From NCBI RefSeq assembly GCF_004345005.1, contig NZ_SMMX01000006.1:124001-188000 (forward strand): 64,000 bases of DNA, given 5' to 3'. Below are positions 25,653 to 34,074 of this stretch, in pieces. The DNA is from Extibacter muris (lineage in GTDB: Bacteria > Bacillota > Clostridia > Lachnospirales > Lachnospiraceae). The notes below the pieces were generated by a model that saw nothing but the letters and a program-made list of their open reading frames with translations, had not been told where the DNA came from and made no database searches. Every line of letters starts with the position of its first letter. Within the stretch, counting starts at the first letter, position 1. Both the position numbers and the translations under genes were made by a program.

Positions 25653-26832
25653 CTTTCAAATCCTCTATGATTGCTCCCGATTCCTTCAAGCTTTTTCTGA
25701 GACGTTCCTCATCAGAAATTTCTTCCTGCGCCTTCTCTTCTACATTTTCAATCTGGTATCTCTCTTCCATCTCCAGATATTTTTCTTTTTCCTTGAGTGC
25801 TTTTTTGGAGAAGGTGAACTCCATCGTTTCTGCGAAGTCTTCAAGCTCCTTATAGAATTCGACAGCTACTTTCATATTTCCGTTATCCCAGTAAGCTCCG
25901 GGCAGCTTCTTTGCCGCATTATACAATGTACTGTTATATCCATTCCAGCATATTGCAAACGTTTTCTTTTCATCGTTCCATTTTATCCATCTTCTCTGCT
26001 CTTTTTCGAACATTCCAGATATAGCTTTCTGTTTTGAGTTCTCGTTAAAAAATCTTACCGTAAATCCATTCGATATGAGGGCGTTACCTATTTCTGCCGC
26101 ACGGTCATCTATGTCTCCCGAATATTCATTTATCGCTTTTTCCCATCCTGTTCCGCTCCATGTGAAGTTCTTCTCTTTTGCAATTTCCCTGAACTTTTCA
26201 TCTTTTACATAGATGGCTACAAGGTTTCCGTCCTTCGTCGTCTTTAGCTCGACGATTCCACCTTTGCTGGTCTCTTCCGGTTTCACCGTCAGCCTTTCTT
26301 TCTCTTCTTCAAGCTCATTCCTTACATCATCTGGCACTTCCTCTTCTTTTTTCCTTTCGCGGAATTCCTTGAGAAGAAAAGTCATTGTATCATATTGTGA
26401 ATCTCTTCTATCAATCCAAAATTTTGCTTCTGTATGTTTTGTACAGCCATAGTCGATTGCATCCATGATTTCTTCTCTTGTTGCAACGATGTCTTCCATA
26501 TTTCCCTCTTCCAAAACGATTCTTTTGCTTCCTGTTTTCTCCATCCATCTCGTCAGCTTTTTGTCAATATTTTCAATAAAATCAACTCTTAATGTAACTG
26601 CCCACTTGACCTGCTTTTCCGTTCCTGTAAGCTCTGGCAGCTCCATAGACTCTGACTTGCTTTCTGCCTCTTTATTCTTGCGTTCCTTTTCCTCTTCCAG
26701 CCACTTTTTGTAACAATCTGGGCACATGCCCTCGAATTCCCTATCTATTTTCCACTGCCTGTCTTTTCTGTGGCCAATCACATTTACCCTTCCTTCATGT
26801 CCACAAGAATATGTTCCGTAATACCATGCCAT
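25642..26832 (-). CDS. Zinc-binding multi-domain protein, first gene of the module
   Basis: A 396-residue protein, unknown. The N-terminus has CGHEG...CPDC, a probable zinc site (residues ~10-40). A charged coiled-coil follows, then a central region with FIENIDKKLTRWMEKTG and WIDRRDSQ. The C-terminal half has a pattern seen in small ssDNA-related domains (NFTWSGTGWEKAI; FAICWNGYNSTLY). A very strong ribosome site and consensus promoter precede it. It overlaps the SNF2 gene by 11 bp. Confidence 0.7.
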   Translation of the reverse strand: MAWYYGTYSCGHEGRVNVIGHRKDRQWKIDREFEGMCPDCYKKWLEEEKERKNKEAESKSESMELPELTGTEKQVKWAVTLRVDFIENIDKKLTRWMEKTGSKRIVLEEGNMEDIVATREEIMDAIDYGCTKHTEAKFWIDRRDSQYDTMTFLLKEFRERKKEEEVPDDVRNELEEEKERLTVKPEETSKGGIVELKTTKDGNLVAIYVKDEKFREIAKEKNFTWSGTGWEKAINEYSGDIDDRAAEIGNALISNGFTVRFFNENSKQKAISGMFEKEQRRWIKWNDEKKTFAICWNGYNSTLYNAAKKLPGAYWDNGNMKVAVEFYKELEDFAETMEFTFSKKALKEKEKYLEMEERYQIENVEEKAQEEISDEERLRKSLKESGAIIEDLKDEA

Positions 26833-26863
26833 ATCTGATTCCTCCTTTTGTCTTTCTAGTTAT

Positions 26864-26892
26864 ATTATAGTGCGAATTTCGCACTATGTCAA
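26864..26892 (-). promoter_or_regulatory. Consensus promoter with a palindromic operator in its spacer
   Basis: On the minus strand TTGACA (26892-26887), a 17-bp spacer and TATAAT (26869-26864) form a perfect sigma-A promoter. The spacer is filled by a palindrome at 26867-26887 with 10-bp arms ATAGTGCGAA/TTCGCACTAT around one central base. It drives the six-gene IbrA/IbrB-like module. A repressor bound there would block the polymerase fully. Confidence 0.85.
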
Positions 26893-26902
26893 TAGATTTC
26901 TG

Positions 26903-26945
26903 TAAAAAAAAATAAAAAGCCCCGGAGTTTTTACGCTCCGAGGCT
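26903..26945 (-). terminator. Terminator of the lysis operon
   Basis: AGCCTCGGAG pairs with CTCCGGGGCT (one wobble) on the minus strand and a long T-rich tract follows. It lies just after the amidase stop and just before the accessory-module promoter, so it separates late genes from that module. Confidence 0.85.
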
Positions 26946-26960
26946 CTATAATAACTATTA

Positions 26961-27746
26961 TTAAGATAATCCGAGCAGCTTGCTCCATGTCTTCGGCCCG
27001 ACGATACCGTCTGCCACAAGATTGTGTGCCCTCTGGAATGCCTTGATGGCTGCCTGTGTCTTAACTCCGTTTATTCCGTCCACGGCTCCGCAATTGTATC
27101 CAAGCGTGTTAAGACGCTCCTGGAGGAGTGCCGTAATATTTCCCCGGCTTGTCCGGCCTAGCTGCGGGCATCCGGCCAGCGTGTTCGGTCCTGCGATTCC
27201 GTCCACAGCCTGCTTGCTGAATCCCTGTGCATTGCACTCAGTCTGTAATCTTCTCACCCAAGCGTCACCAGACGTTGCTGGCTTAGATGGTGTGGTCGTG
27301 ACCGACACGCTGCCAGAGCTTCCAGCAATGTCCGAAAACGGGAAATTGGTTCCGGGGCAGCTCGTGGCGCATACGTCACGGTGTGCCTGCACCTTGCTGA
27401 TGCCGTATTTTTTTTTCAGATATGCAACAAGCTCCTTCCCTGCCGTTTTCTGCGCCGCCGGCATGGTCTCCGTCATGTACGCGCCTTCGAAGCAGATTCC
27501 GATAGAATCCGAGTTGCTCCCATATGCGTGGGAGCCTACGGTATTTTCCGGCCGGCCGCGATATACGGAGCCGTCCTTCCGAACGAAGAAGTGGTAGCCT
27601 ATGCCCGCCCATCCGTTGTTTTTATGCCAACGGTGAACGTCCTGAACAGTGCAGGTGGACGCCTCTGCGTGATGCAGGATGATACGGTTCGTCTTGCTCC
27701 TTCTGCTCATGCTGCCAAATGATAGATTCGATTCTATGATTTTCAT
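26961..27746 (-). CDS. Endolysin: N-acetylmuramoyl-L-alanine amidase with peptidoglycan-binding domains
   Basis: A 261-residue lysin. The N-terminal amidase_2/PGRP domain (about 1-150) shows the zinc ligands in ILHHAEAS, GIGYHFFVRKDG and AHRDVCATSCPG. Two peptidoglycan-binding repeats follow (VDGIAGPNTL and VDGINGVKTQAAIKAFQ...VADGIVGPKTW). It cuts the bond between MurNAc and L-alanine at lysis. It is the last late gene and is followed by a strong terminator. Confidence 0.93.
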   Translation of the reverse strand: MKIIESNLSFGSMSRRSKTNRIILHHAEASTCTVQDVHRWHKNNGWAGIGYHFFVRKDGSVYRGRPENTVGSHAYGSNSDSIGICFEGAYMTETMPAAQKTAGKELVAYLKKKYGISKVQAHRDVCATSCPGTNFPFSDIAGSSGSVSVTTTPSKPATSGDAWVRRLQTECNAQGFSKQAVDGIAGPNTLAGCPQLGRTSRGNITALLQERLNTLGYNCGAVDGINGVKTQAAIKAFQRAHNLVADGIVGPKTWSKLLGLS

Positions 27747-27767
27747 GTATTTTTTCTCCTTCCATTT

Positions 27768-27792
27768 AAAAAAGAGCCTGTTTCCAAGCTCT
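27768..27792 (-). terminator. Small terminator after the Rha gene
   Basis: AGAGC pairs with GCTCT around a 10-nt loop, with six Ts after it on the minus strand. It gives the Rha-type gene its own end within the lysis cassette. Confidence 0.6.
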
Positions 27793-27808
27793 CGGATTAT
27801 TTAGCTGT

Positions 27809-28462
27809 TTACCCTGCCAGCTGCTTTGTATTTGTCTGCTGGATAAATGATTTTATTCTGTCATAATCCCATCCACAGGCAACCAACCCGCTGACAAGGC
27901 TTTCCATTGACTGCACGCAGTCCAGTTCTTCAGCACTGAAATAATCGCGCAGATTTTCCTTTTTACTTATCCCGTAGGATGCCCGTAGCTGTGATGCATT
28001 CATCCCAAATAATGTTTTGTAGATACAGTTTGTATAAGTGGAATATGCGTGTCCATGCATCCGTTCGTCCTCGGCAGACTGCTGCAATGCCTTGGTGAGG
28101 GCCTGTCTCACCGCAATCCCTTTCTCCCGTTCTTTCATCTTGCCAATAAGGACTTTTTCCATTGCGTTAAACTGCTTGATGTAAGCTAATTTAAACCGCA
28201 TAGCCTTTTCTCCTGTATATCCCATAGCCAAGAGCGTGAATCCATCTTTTGTCATAAGATACATCGGATTACTCTTTCCGTTTGAAGCCTTGTAAGAGAC
28301 CAGATGGAATAGAGCTGAAAATTCAGCGGTACTAATATCACCTTCTATATTTCTGATGTCAGCCAGAACATTTCTATGTTCCTTTCCGAACGTCTCCGCA
28401 ATATCCAGACTGCTTACAACCGTAACTTCGTCTTTATTAATCCTTGTTATTTCTACTAACAT
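27809..28462 (-). CDS. Rha-family phage regulator
   Basis: A 217-residue Rha-type regulator. The N-terminal Rha domain is clear: VTVVSSLDIAETFGKEHRNVL, then SNPMYLMTKDGFTLLAMGYTG. The C-terminal part resembles phage anti-repressor KilA-C-like helices (EELDCVQSMESLVSG). The ATG at 28462 follows AAAGGA. It is unusually placed between holin and amidase and has its own terminator, so it looks like a moron. Confidence 0.85.
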   Translation of the reverse strand: MLVEITRINKDEVTVVSSLDIAETFGKEHRNVLADIRNIEGDISTAEFSALFHLVSYKASNGKSNPMYLMTKDGFTLLAMGYTGEKAMRFKLAYIKQFNAMEKVLIGKMKEREKGIAVRQALTKALQQSAEDERMHGHAYSTYTNCIYKTLFGMNASQLRASYGISKKENLRDYFSAEELDCVQSMESLVSGLVACGWDYDRIKSFIQQTNTKQLAG

Positions 28463-28508
28463 AATATCAATCCTTTCTGCTGATTTTACTGCATTAAAAA
28501 GAGGACGC

Positions 28509-28733
28509 TTACTCCGCGTCCCCATGTTCCGTATTTATTTCCGGCAATCCGGCCAAGCTGTTCAGCAGGGACAGCACTCCGGCCAGCACCGACGCAGATA
28601 TGACATACTTGATATCTACTTGGCTTATTACCGCCGCCGTGCCTATGCCGGCGATTGCCGCCTGCGCAACGGTCTTGATTGCTCTCATACCTGCCCTCTT
28701 GCCCCATTCGATCCAATACGTTTTGTTCTTCAT
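28509..28733 (-). CDS. Phage holin
   Basis: A 74-residue membrane protein with two hydrophobic stretches (VAQAAIAGIGTAAVIS and YVISASVLAGVLSLLNSLAG) and an acidic tail. It starts MKNKTYWIEWGKRAGMRAIKT, as in phi-LC3-like holins. It would make the membrane hole that releases the amidase. It follows the XhlA-like gene. Confidence 0.85.
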   Translation of the reverse strand: MKNKTYWIEWGKRAGMRAIKTVAQAAIAGIGTAAVISQVDIKYVISASVLAGVLSLLNSLAGLPEINTEHGDAE

Positions 28734-28745
28734 ATCCTTTACCTC

Positions 28746-29060
28746 CTACTGAATCATAGTTAACAAGTAAATGAGGCCGCCTGCTACGGCGGTCCCCAAT
28801 GCCCCCAGGAAGGCGTTGAATATAGCTTTTGTAGAATCCTTCCACCTCTTTGCCGGCTCCTGCTCAAGCTGCTCCAGACGCGCCCCTTGGTCTTTCTGCT
28901 CCTCCATCATGGTTTTCATGTTCAAGGCCAGCTCCTTTACCGATATGACCAGCTCCTGTATGGTCTTGGTCTGCTCCTCCTGGTCCTTCATCCGATGCTT
29001 TAGAGAGCCAATCTCATGTTCATGGCCTTCGAGTTTAACTGCAATCTGCTCTTCTGTCAC
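28746..29060 (-). CDS. XhlA-like accessory lysis protein
   Basis: A 104-residue protein: a long N-terminal coiled coil (about 1-70), a basic patch, and one C-terminal membrane segment (FLGALGTAVAGGLIYLLTMI). This layout matches haemolysin XhlA-type proteins found just ahead of holins. It is 12 nt upstream of the holin gene. Confidence 0.75.
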   Translation of the reverse strand: MTEEQIAVKLEGHEHEIGSLKHRMKDQEEQTKTIQELVISVKELALNMKTMMEEQKDQGARLEQLEQEPAKRWKDSTKAIFNAFLGALGTAVAGGLIYLLTMIQ

Positions 29061-29084
29061 ATCATGCTACCTCTCTTTCGGTTA

Positions 29085-29216
29085 TTATTCGGTTATAAGT
29101 TCTTCCATGCCTGAATCAATAAGGATTTCCTTGACCTGCTCCTTCAGCAGCCGCGGAACCTGTGTGTACTCCTTCTTCCCTAACATAATCTGTTGTGCCC
29201 ATAACATTGCCATCAT
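29085..29216 (-). CDS. CD1375-like small phage protein
   Basis: A 43-residue protein, MMAMLWAQQIMLGKKEYTQV..., ending in DSGMEELITE. Proteins of this form occur after tail-fibre genes in clostridial phages. I chose the ATG at 29216 because AAAGGATG precedes it; the frame opens 19 codons earlier without a site. Function unknown. Confidence 0.7.
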   Translation of the reverse strand: MMAMLWAQQIMLGKKEYTQVPRLLKEQVKEILIDSGMEELITE

Positions 29217-29269
29217 AAAATCATCCTTTCTGATTAAAAATAGTATAATATTGGTTAACAAATTGCTCA

Positions 29270-29641
29270 TCACTGGTACACCATCTCCGACATCTCCAAG
29301 ATGCAGCCCCGAAGGAACTCATTCTGCTCTCTGAGCTCAATGTTGGTCTGCTCCAGAGCCGTTATCCTGTCAGCCTGGCTTTCCCCCGCCTTATAGAGAT
29401 GCGGCTCTAAAATACCAGCATTCTGCTTGTAGATACCGTCAAAGTTTGTGTAATTCTCGTATTCGGCAAGCACCTGGCCGCGCTCCTGTATGACAATCTT
29501 ACTCGTCTTAAATTCGTCAGACAAAATTTCGCGGAGCTCTTCTTCCGTCGCGGAAATCGTCTTGAGATGCAACGCACCATCCGCGGCGATATATGCCTGC
29601 TGTATCAGCAGTCCTGAGGCGTCGTTGAATATAGCCTTCAA
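29270..29641 (-). CDS. Phage baseplate/fibre-associated protein, unknown
   Basis: A 123-residue protein. The N-terminal half is beta-rich (MKAIFNDASGLLIQQAYI), and the C-terminal half is a coiled coil (RITALEQTNIELREQNEFLRG), the XkdX/fibre-cap pattern. It lies between the fibre gene and the lysis genes. Confidence 0.6.
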   Translation of the reverse strand: MKAIFNDASGLLIQQAYIAADGALHLKTISATEEELREILSDEFKTSKIVIQERGQVLAEYENYTNFDGIYKQNAGILEPHLYKAGESQADRITALEQTNIELREQNEFLRGCILEMSEMVYQ

Positions 29642-29657
29642 GCTATCACTCCTTTCA

Positions 29658-29681
29658 CAAAAATAGGAGCCTTGCGGCTCC
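29658..29681 (-). terminator. Terminator after the tail-fibre gene
   Basis: GGAGCC (29666-29671) pairs with GGCTCC (29676-29681) around GCAA-type loop; TATTTTTGT follows on the minus strand. It may partly end structural-gene transcription before the lysis genes. Confidence 0.65.
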
Positions 29682-29713
29682 GGGTTTACGGGTTTCTTTT
29701 CTTGATAGCAAAA

Positions 29714-30829
29714 CTATAGGGTTTTTAAGAGCACGATTTCTGCGCTAAACGTCTCGGGGGTCTGTGCAGCGGTAGTGACGTATGGTATATATACCCTATC
29801 GCCGCTTATGGATGCCGTGCCGCATAGTGTAGTAGAGTGCGCGGCTACAGCAGATATAGACAGCACGCTATAGCCGGCGGGCAGACTAATTGTAATGTAT
29901 GTATAAGACTGTGCGCCGGCGGATACGTTTACTTTGTTTGTTGCCGTATTTTTAATGATAAGCCCTGCCAAATTGCTGTTTAGCTCTGCAATCTTTTCAT
30001 CAAGAGCTTTCCCCTGCCTAGCATCCAAGGCAAAGCCTTCCTCCGTCGTAAGCAGCCCATTTACGACCTTTGATTTGTCCAGCTTCTCCGAATTCGCCGC
30101 ATCAATATCATTTGGCGAGTAGCTCCAGTCTGTAGCATAGTCCCCGGTCTCAAGTTTTTCTCCGCATATCTGTAGGGTAACGTCTGCACCATCGCATCCA
30201 AAATAAGCGCTTTCTGTATCTGCCCTTGCTGTAAATGTCATCGTATACTTCTTCCAGCCATCTGTTATTTCCACCACGGACGTATTGTAGCCCCCGGCAT
30301 TACCACCGGTCTGTAATACTAATTTAGGGCTACCTGCAGTGGCGCGGGCGTAGCAGCTGAGCGTATATGTTGTTCCGGTTGCGAGCGGTATGTTATCCTG
30401 CGTGACAAAACGTCTGCCTGAATCGTTATGTATCTCAAACCCATACTTGATTTGTGGATTAGGTGCGTCCGAAACGGCAAATACAGCCTGCGTTCCCGTT
30501 GCGTTCGGCGTGGCTCCAGATTTTCCATATCGCCATGATCTTCCTAGCCAGCTTGCGGATGCCCCAATCGTCACCAGTTCATTCGTTGCGTTCAGAATAT
30601 TTGTCCCGCCTAAATCCGGTATTGTATTTATCACCTCGTTCACCGCACCGACAAGATTATCTTTGAATTCTGTCTGCAGTGCAGTTATATCACCTATTTT
30701 ATTGCTAGTCGCTCTTGCAAAATCATTAATTTTTCTCGAATTACCAGCGAAGTCAGTCACCCATCCCGGCGTATCGGTTGCAATCGGTGCTGACAGGTCC
30801 AACGGTTCACCCGTTTTTGTCATAGCCAT
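29714..30829 (-). CDS. Tail fibre / receptor-binding protein with carbohydrate-binding-like module
   Basis: A 371-residue protein. The middle (about 75-235) looks like a carbohydrate-binding jelly roll (LVTIGASASWLGRSWRYG, then TTYTLSCYARAT and WKKYTMTFTARAD). A helical linker follows (KVVNGLLTTEEGFALDARQGKALDEKI), a segment often seen in phage fibres, and then a small beta tip. It is probably the host-recognition protein. Confidence 0.75.
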   Translation of the reverse strand: MAMTKTGEPLDLSAPIATDTPGWVTDFAGNSRKINDFARATSNKIGDITALQTEFKDNLVGAVNEVINTIPDLGGTNILNATNELVTIGASASWLGRSWRYGKSGATPNATGTQAVFAVSDAPNPQIKYGFEIHNDSGRRFVTQDNIPLATGTTYTLSCYARATAGSPKLVLQTGGNAGGYNTSVVEITDGWKKYTMTFTARADTESAYFGCDGADVTLQICGEKLETGDYATDWSYSPNDIDAANSEKLDKSKVVNGLLTTEEGFALDARQGKALDEKIAELNSNLAGLIIKNTATNKVNVSAGAQSYTYITISLPAGYSVLSISAVAAHSTTLCGTASISGDRVYIPYVTTAAQTPETFSAEIVLLKTL

Positions 30830-30842
30830 AATTTCTGCCTCC

Positions 30843-31568
30843 TTACTTTAAAATAGCTCCAGCTCGTGTATCATATTCATTCGCCGTCAGGTTCTTAGCA
30901 TCATATTCTCCTGCTGTTAATCCTTTAGCATCATACTCCCCTGCCGTAAGCGGGCTGCCGAACATTTTTAACAACTCGACCCATATATGATTTATCACTT
31001 CCTGTACTGTTTCCTGGTTCCCATCGGATGGGTCGTAAATAATACTGTGGCCCATTGCCGCTTCGATTGCTGCTTCCGTAGCAGACTTACACTCAATGGT
31101 CTGATTTATGCTGGACTGTGTCGCCAACTCGCAGGCTGTCGTCTGCCTTTTGCACTCCTTCGTAGCAGCACTAGCGGTCGCCCCCTGCGTCCCGGCATAA
31201 TCTCCTCGCGCCTTGGCATAATCCCCCTGCGTTTTAGCATAGCTTCCCTGCTCCTTCGCATAGTCGCCCTGCGCCTTGGCGTAATCACCCTGCGCCTTGG
31301 CGTAGCCTGCCTGCGTATTGGCATTATCGGTCGCTTCCCGAACTTCCTCAGTAAACTTGAGCTGCACTTCCTCGGTAGCGTCATCGATATTCTCAACCAT
31401 ATCTTCATAGGTTGCCATCCGCTTTGTATCCCCCGCGGTAAAGCAGATATACACTGATTTCCCATCCTCACAAAGCGGGTCGCCTTGCAGCACGACAGCA
31501 GGCTCCCCAGGGAGCAGCTTTGTCTTATCCAGCTTCTCATAAGGGCCGCGCCTATTCTGTATTGCCAT
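30843..31568 (-). CDS. Tail/baseplate protein with YAKAQGD repeats
   Basis: A 241-residue protein. The N-terminus (NRRGPYEKLDKTKLLPGEPA) fits BppU-like upper baseplate proteins. Residues ~85-140 are seven-residue repeats of the type YAKAQGD, likely a coiled or triple helix. The C-terminus repeats TAGEYDAK three times. The repeats may set fibre length. Confidence 0.7.
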   Translation of the reverse strand: MAIQNRRGPYEKLDKTKLLPGEPAVVLQGDPLCEDGKSVYICFTAGDTKRMATYEDMVENIDDATEEVQLKFTEEVREATDNANTQAGYAKAQGDYAKAQGDYAKEQGSYAKTQGDYAKARGDYAGTQGATASAATKECKRQTTACELATQSSINQTIECKSATEAAIEAAMGHSIIYDPSDGNQETVQEVINHIWVELLKMFGSPLTAGEYDAKGLTAGEYDAKNLTANEYDTRAGAILK

Positions 31569-31583
31569 GTCATCCCTTCCTTC

Positions 31584-32063
31584 CTAACCGGGTATCCAGC
31601 TTACCAGCGAGACTGTCTTGATCTCTGGATACCTCAAAACATAATCCCATCCGCCGCCGGAATAGTTGTAATAGCTGCACGTATATATTTCCGTCCCAGT
31701 CTGGTCTCCTGTCTGAGGATACCCCTTGTTTGACGATGCCTGTACCATTCGGCCGCTACCGATATACATAGCCGTATGGTTCTGTACATTGAGCAATACA
31801 TCCCCGCGTTCCATGCCAGCCCCCGACGATAAGCTGCAAGAGCCTGTCACATCCCGGAAGCCTGCCGCTGTAAATACGCTGTACATGGTATGCGTCGATG
31901 GAGTATAGCCCGGCCGGGTATTAAGCCCTGCATTATAATACGCCCAACATACGAGAGACGAGCAGTCATAGTCCGGCCCGTCCCGGTTTGCCTGGCTGTA
32001 TCCGTGACTGTCATCATTAGCTATTCCGATGGCCCAGGTCACAGCTGTTTCAATCACTGACAT
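31584..32063 (-). CDS. NlpC/P60-type tail-associated cysteine peptidase
   Basis: A 159-residue peptidoglycan hydrolase. The catalytic cysteine is in PDYDCSSLVCWAY, the histidine in NHTAMYIGSGRMVQASS, and RGDVLL precedes it as usual. It likely opens the cell wall at DNA entry. It is an independent gene between the baseplate hub and the fibre genes, where many phages fuse such a domain to the tail protein. Confidence 0.85.
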   Translation of the reverse strand: MSVIETAVTWAIGIANDDSHGYSQANRDGPDYDCSSLVCWAYYNAGLNTRPGYTPSTHTMYSVFTAAGFRDVTGSCSLSSGAGMERGDVLLNVQNHTAMYIGSGRMVQASSNKGYPQTGDQTGTEIYTCSYYNYSGGGWDYVLRYPEIKTVSLVSWIPG

Positions 32064-32080
32064 GTCTTCAATCCCCCTCT

Positions 32081-34072
32081 CTAAAATGTCGAGCCGCTGG
32101 CGGTCTTGCCGCCGGTCAATATGCCGCCCTTAAAAGTCAGGTAGCTTCCATCTGAAAAATTGGCTGTACCTGTCTTGCCGCCACCGATGTTTACCGGATT
32201 GCCGCTTAAGTTCAAAGTTCCGTTTGCACCAACAGTGATACTCCCCGAACTCGTCAGCATCGCTTTCCCGTCATTGGTGAGTGTAAGCCTCGATGTCTTT
32301 CCCCCATAGCTGTCAACAGTTATGCCGCCATTGATGTATGATATAATCCCTGTTGTCGTACCATTGGCCCCTCTGATATAGCAACATCCATTGTTTATGG
32401 ATATAGAATATTTATCCTTTGGGTTATCTGAGGTTATCGGTCCGGTTGTGTAAATGCCTCCATTATTCCACCGGCCCTGTACCGTACCGCTTGCATCCTG
32501 CATTACTAGCTTTCCGTTCTGGTTATTATATCCTCCGAGGGTAAGCGTCCCCGCATGTATCCAGTCGCAGTTGATGCCAATGGCACTTAAGATATTAACG
32601 GTGGCATTTCCGGAAGAGTCAAGCCCGGCATTCCACGTCCTGCCACCGTCCGTGCTAACTGCAAATGCATCCGCGGTAAACTTCCAGATGCACTTAGATT
32701 CTGCAAGCGTCGGCTTGTCATGCATGTAGTAAATAATGCTACCATCCTCCTGGGCCTCCTCGGTCTTAAATACGCCAAAGGCCTGCGACATTACAGTTGC
32801 CAAGCTCGAAGCCTGTTTTTGCGCTTCCTTCCTGATTTCCACTATCGCCTGCGTAAGCTCCGAGTATTGCTTTGAGCTGTTCTTCCCCGGCGTCTCCGCA
32901 TCGCAGGATACGCTCATGAATCCGCCCAGATTAAAAGTCAGGTTCGTAATCAGGCAGTTGTATGTATTCTGCCGCCGGTCCGTCACGTATGCCAAATCCC
33001 CCGCCTCTACGGTTGGGTCCCCCAGGGTCTGTGTGGACATCGGCCTGAATTTCAAGCCAATCAGTTTGCCGCCAAGATACTGTGCAACCGTCTCGGCTGT
33101 CCCTTTCTGTATCAGCTTGTTCCCGGACACCGCAAGGATATATCCGGGGCTACCTACCGTCACTGTCTGCTTTTTGTCCTGCTCCGTTTCGGTAAATTCT
33201 TCCGTAACCTGCACTCCGGTTATCACCACATCATCCGTGCTTACCTTGAAACTGTTGAGCGAATATAGATGGTGGAATGCATCCAAATCTTCGAACGTGC
33301 CGCCATCTATCGAAGCACCGGAAGAGTAATCTTCAAAGTCGCCGCCATCCACGATGTCTCCAGATATATACTGCGGCGTCCCATCGTCAAAGATGCCGCC
33401 GTCAATATTATCATTCTTTTCAAATATCTCCTGCTCGAACCACCTAAATTCCAGCCGGCCATAGGTATCACACCGTCCGAAGCAGCAGGCCAGCTGTGCA
33501 CAGTAGGCCAGCATCTGCCTGCAGGTCAATGCCTCATCCACTGGCCGGCCGGCAACCTCATAAGTATAGTTGTCAAAATCCGGCGTGTTTAGCGATACCC
33601 CGCAATAGTTGCATATGTCTTTTACAATTTCTCCCAGGGTTGCCGGATAGGAGGTATTTACTTCTGCGTAATCCACATCGAATTTAGACATATTGTCCAT
33701 ACACTCTAATGTGATTGCGCTCTCCGAATACTGCGCCTCAAATACAGTGTAAATACCTTTGCGAATCTTTTCGAGGCTGTTCGGCAGCTGTAGACCTATA
33801 TAAACAGTTACTACTGCTCCGTCAAAATCGTATGTACTAAACTCCGACTCGACATTGCTTATATTCAATGTCAACTTATTGACAATACAACTTCCCACTG
33901 TGAAGGTATCTGTGGCTGTAACTCCGTCATTGATTTTCAGGCCGTTAGTACGCAGGTTAAAATTTTCAAGATGGATAGTCGTGCCATCTGTCAGTACGAT
34001 ATCTATATAAGCAAGAAAATTCCTTTTGCCTAAAGAAACATAATTTTTAAACTCATTACTTACATTAATCAT
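32081..34072 (-). CDS. Baseplate hub / tail-associated structural protein
   Basis: A 663-residue protein. The first ~370 residues resemble baseplate hub proteins (DIVLTDGTTIHLENFNL; ICNYCGVSL; YCAQLACCFGRCDTYGRL). Gly/Asp-rich internal repeats GGIFDDG, GGDFEDY and GGTFEDL lie near residues 220-265. The C-terminal part is glycine-rich and beta-helical (about 480-663). It follows the distal-tail gene in order, as expected. Confidence 0.8.
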   Translation of the reverse strand: MINVSNEFKNYVSLGKRNFLAYIDIVLTDGTTIHLENFNLRTNGLKINDGVTATDTFTVGSCIVNKLTLNISNVESEFSTYDFDGAVVTVYIGLQLPNSLEKIRKGIYTVFEAQYSESAITLECMDNMSKFDVDYAEVNTSYPATLGEIVKDICNYCGVSLNTPDFDNYTYEVAGRPVDEALTCRQMLAYCAQLACCFGRCDTYGRLEFRWFEQEIFEKNDNIDGGIFDDGTPQYISGDIVDGGDFEDYSSGASIDGGTFEDLDAFHHLYSLNSFKVSTDDVVITGVQVTEEFTETEQDKKQTVTVGSPGYILAVSGNKLIQKGTAETVAQYLGGKLIGLKFRPMSTQTLGDPTVEAGDLAYVTDRRQNTYNCLITNLTFNLGGFMSVSCDAETPGKNSSKQYSELTQAIVEIRKEAQKQASSLATVMSQAFGVFKTEEAQEDGSIIYYMHDKPTLAESKCIWKFTADAFAVSTDGGRTWNAGLDSSGNATVNILSAIGINCDWIHAGTLTLGGYNNQNGKLVMQDASGTVQGRWNNGGIYTTGPITSDNPKDKYSISINNGCCYIRGANGTTTGIISYINGGITVDSYGGKTSRLTLTNDGKAMLTSSGSITVGANGTLNLSGNPVNIGGGKTGTANFSDGSYLTFKGGILTGGKTASGSTF

Positions 34073-34074
34073 CT

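Noticed and set aside
28486-28845. 119-codon frame overlapping holin and XhlA-like genes
   Set aside because: It is in another frame of the same strand across two well-supported genes and has no ribosome site.
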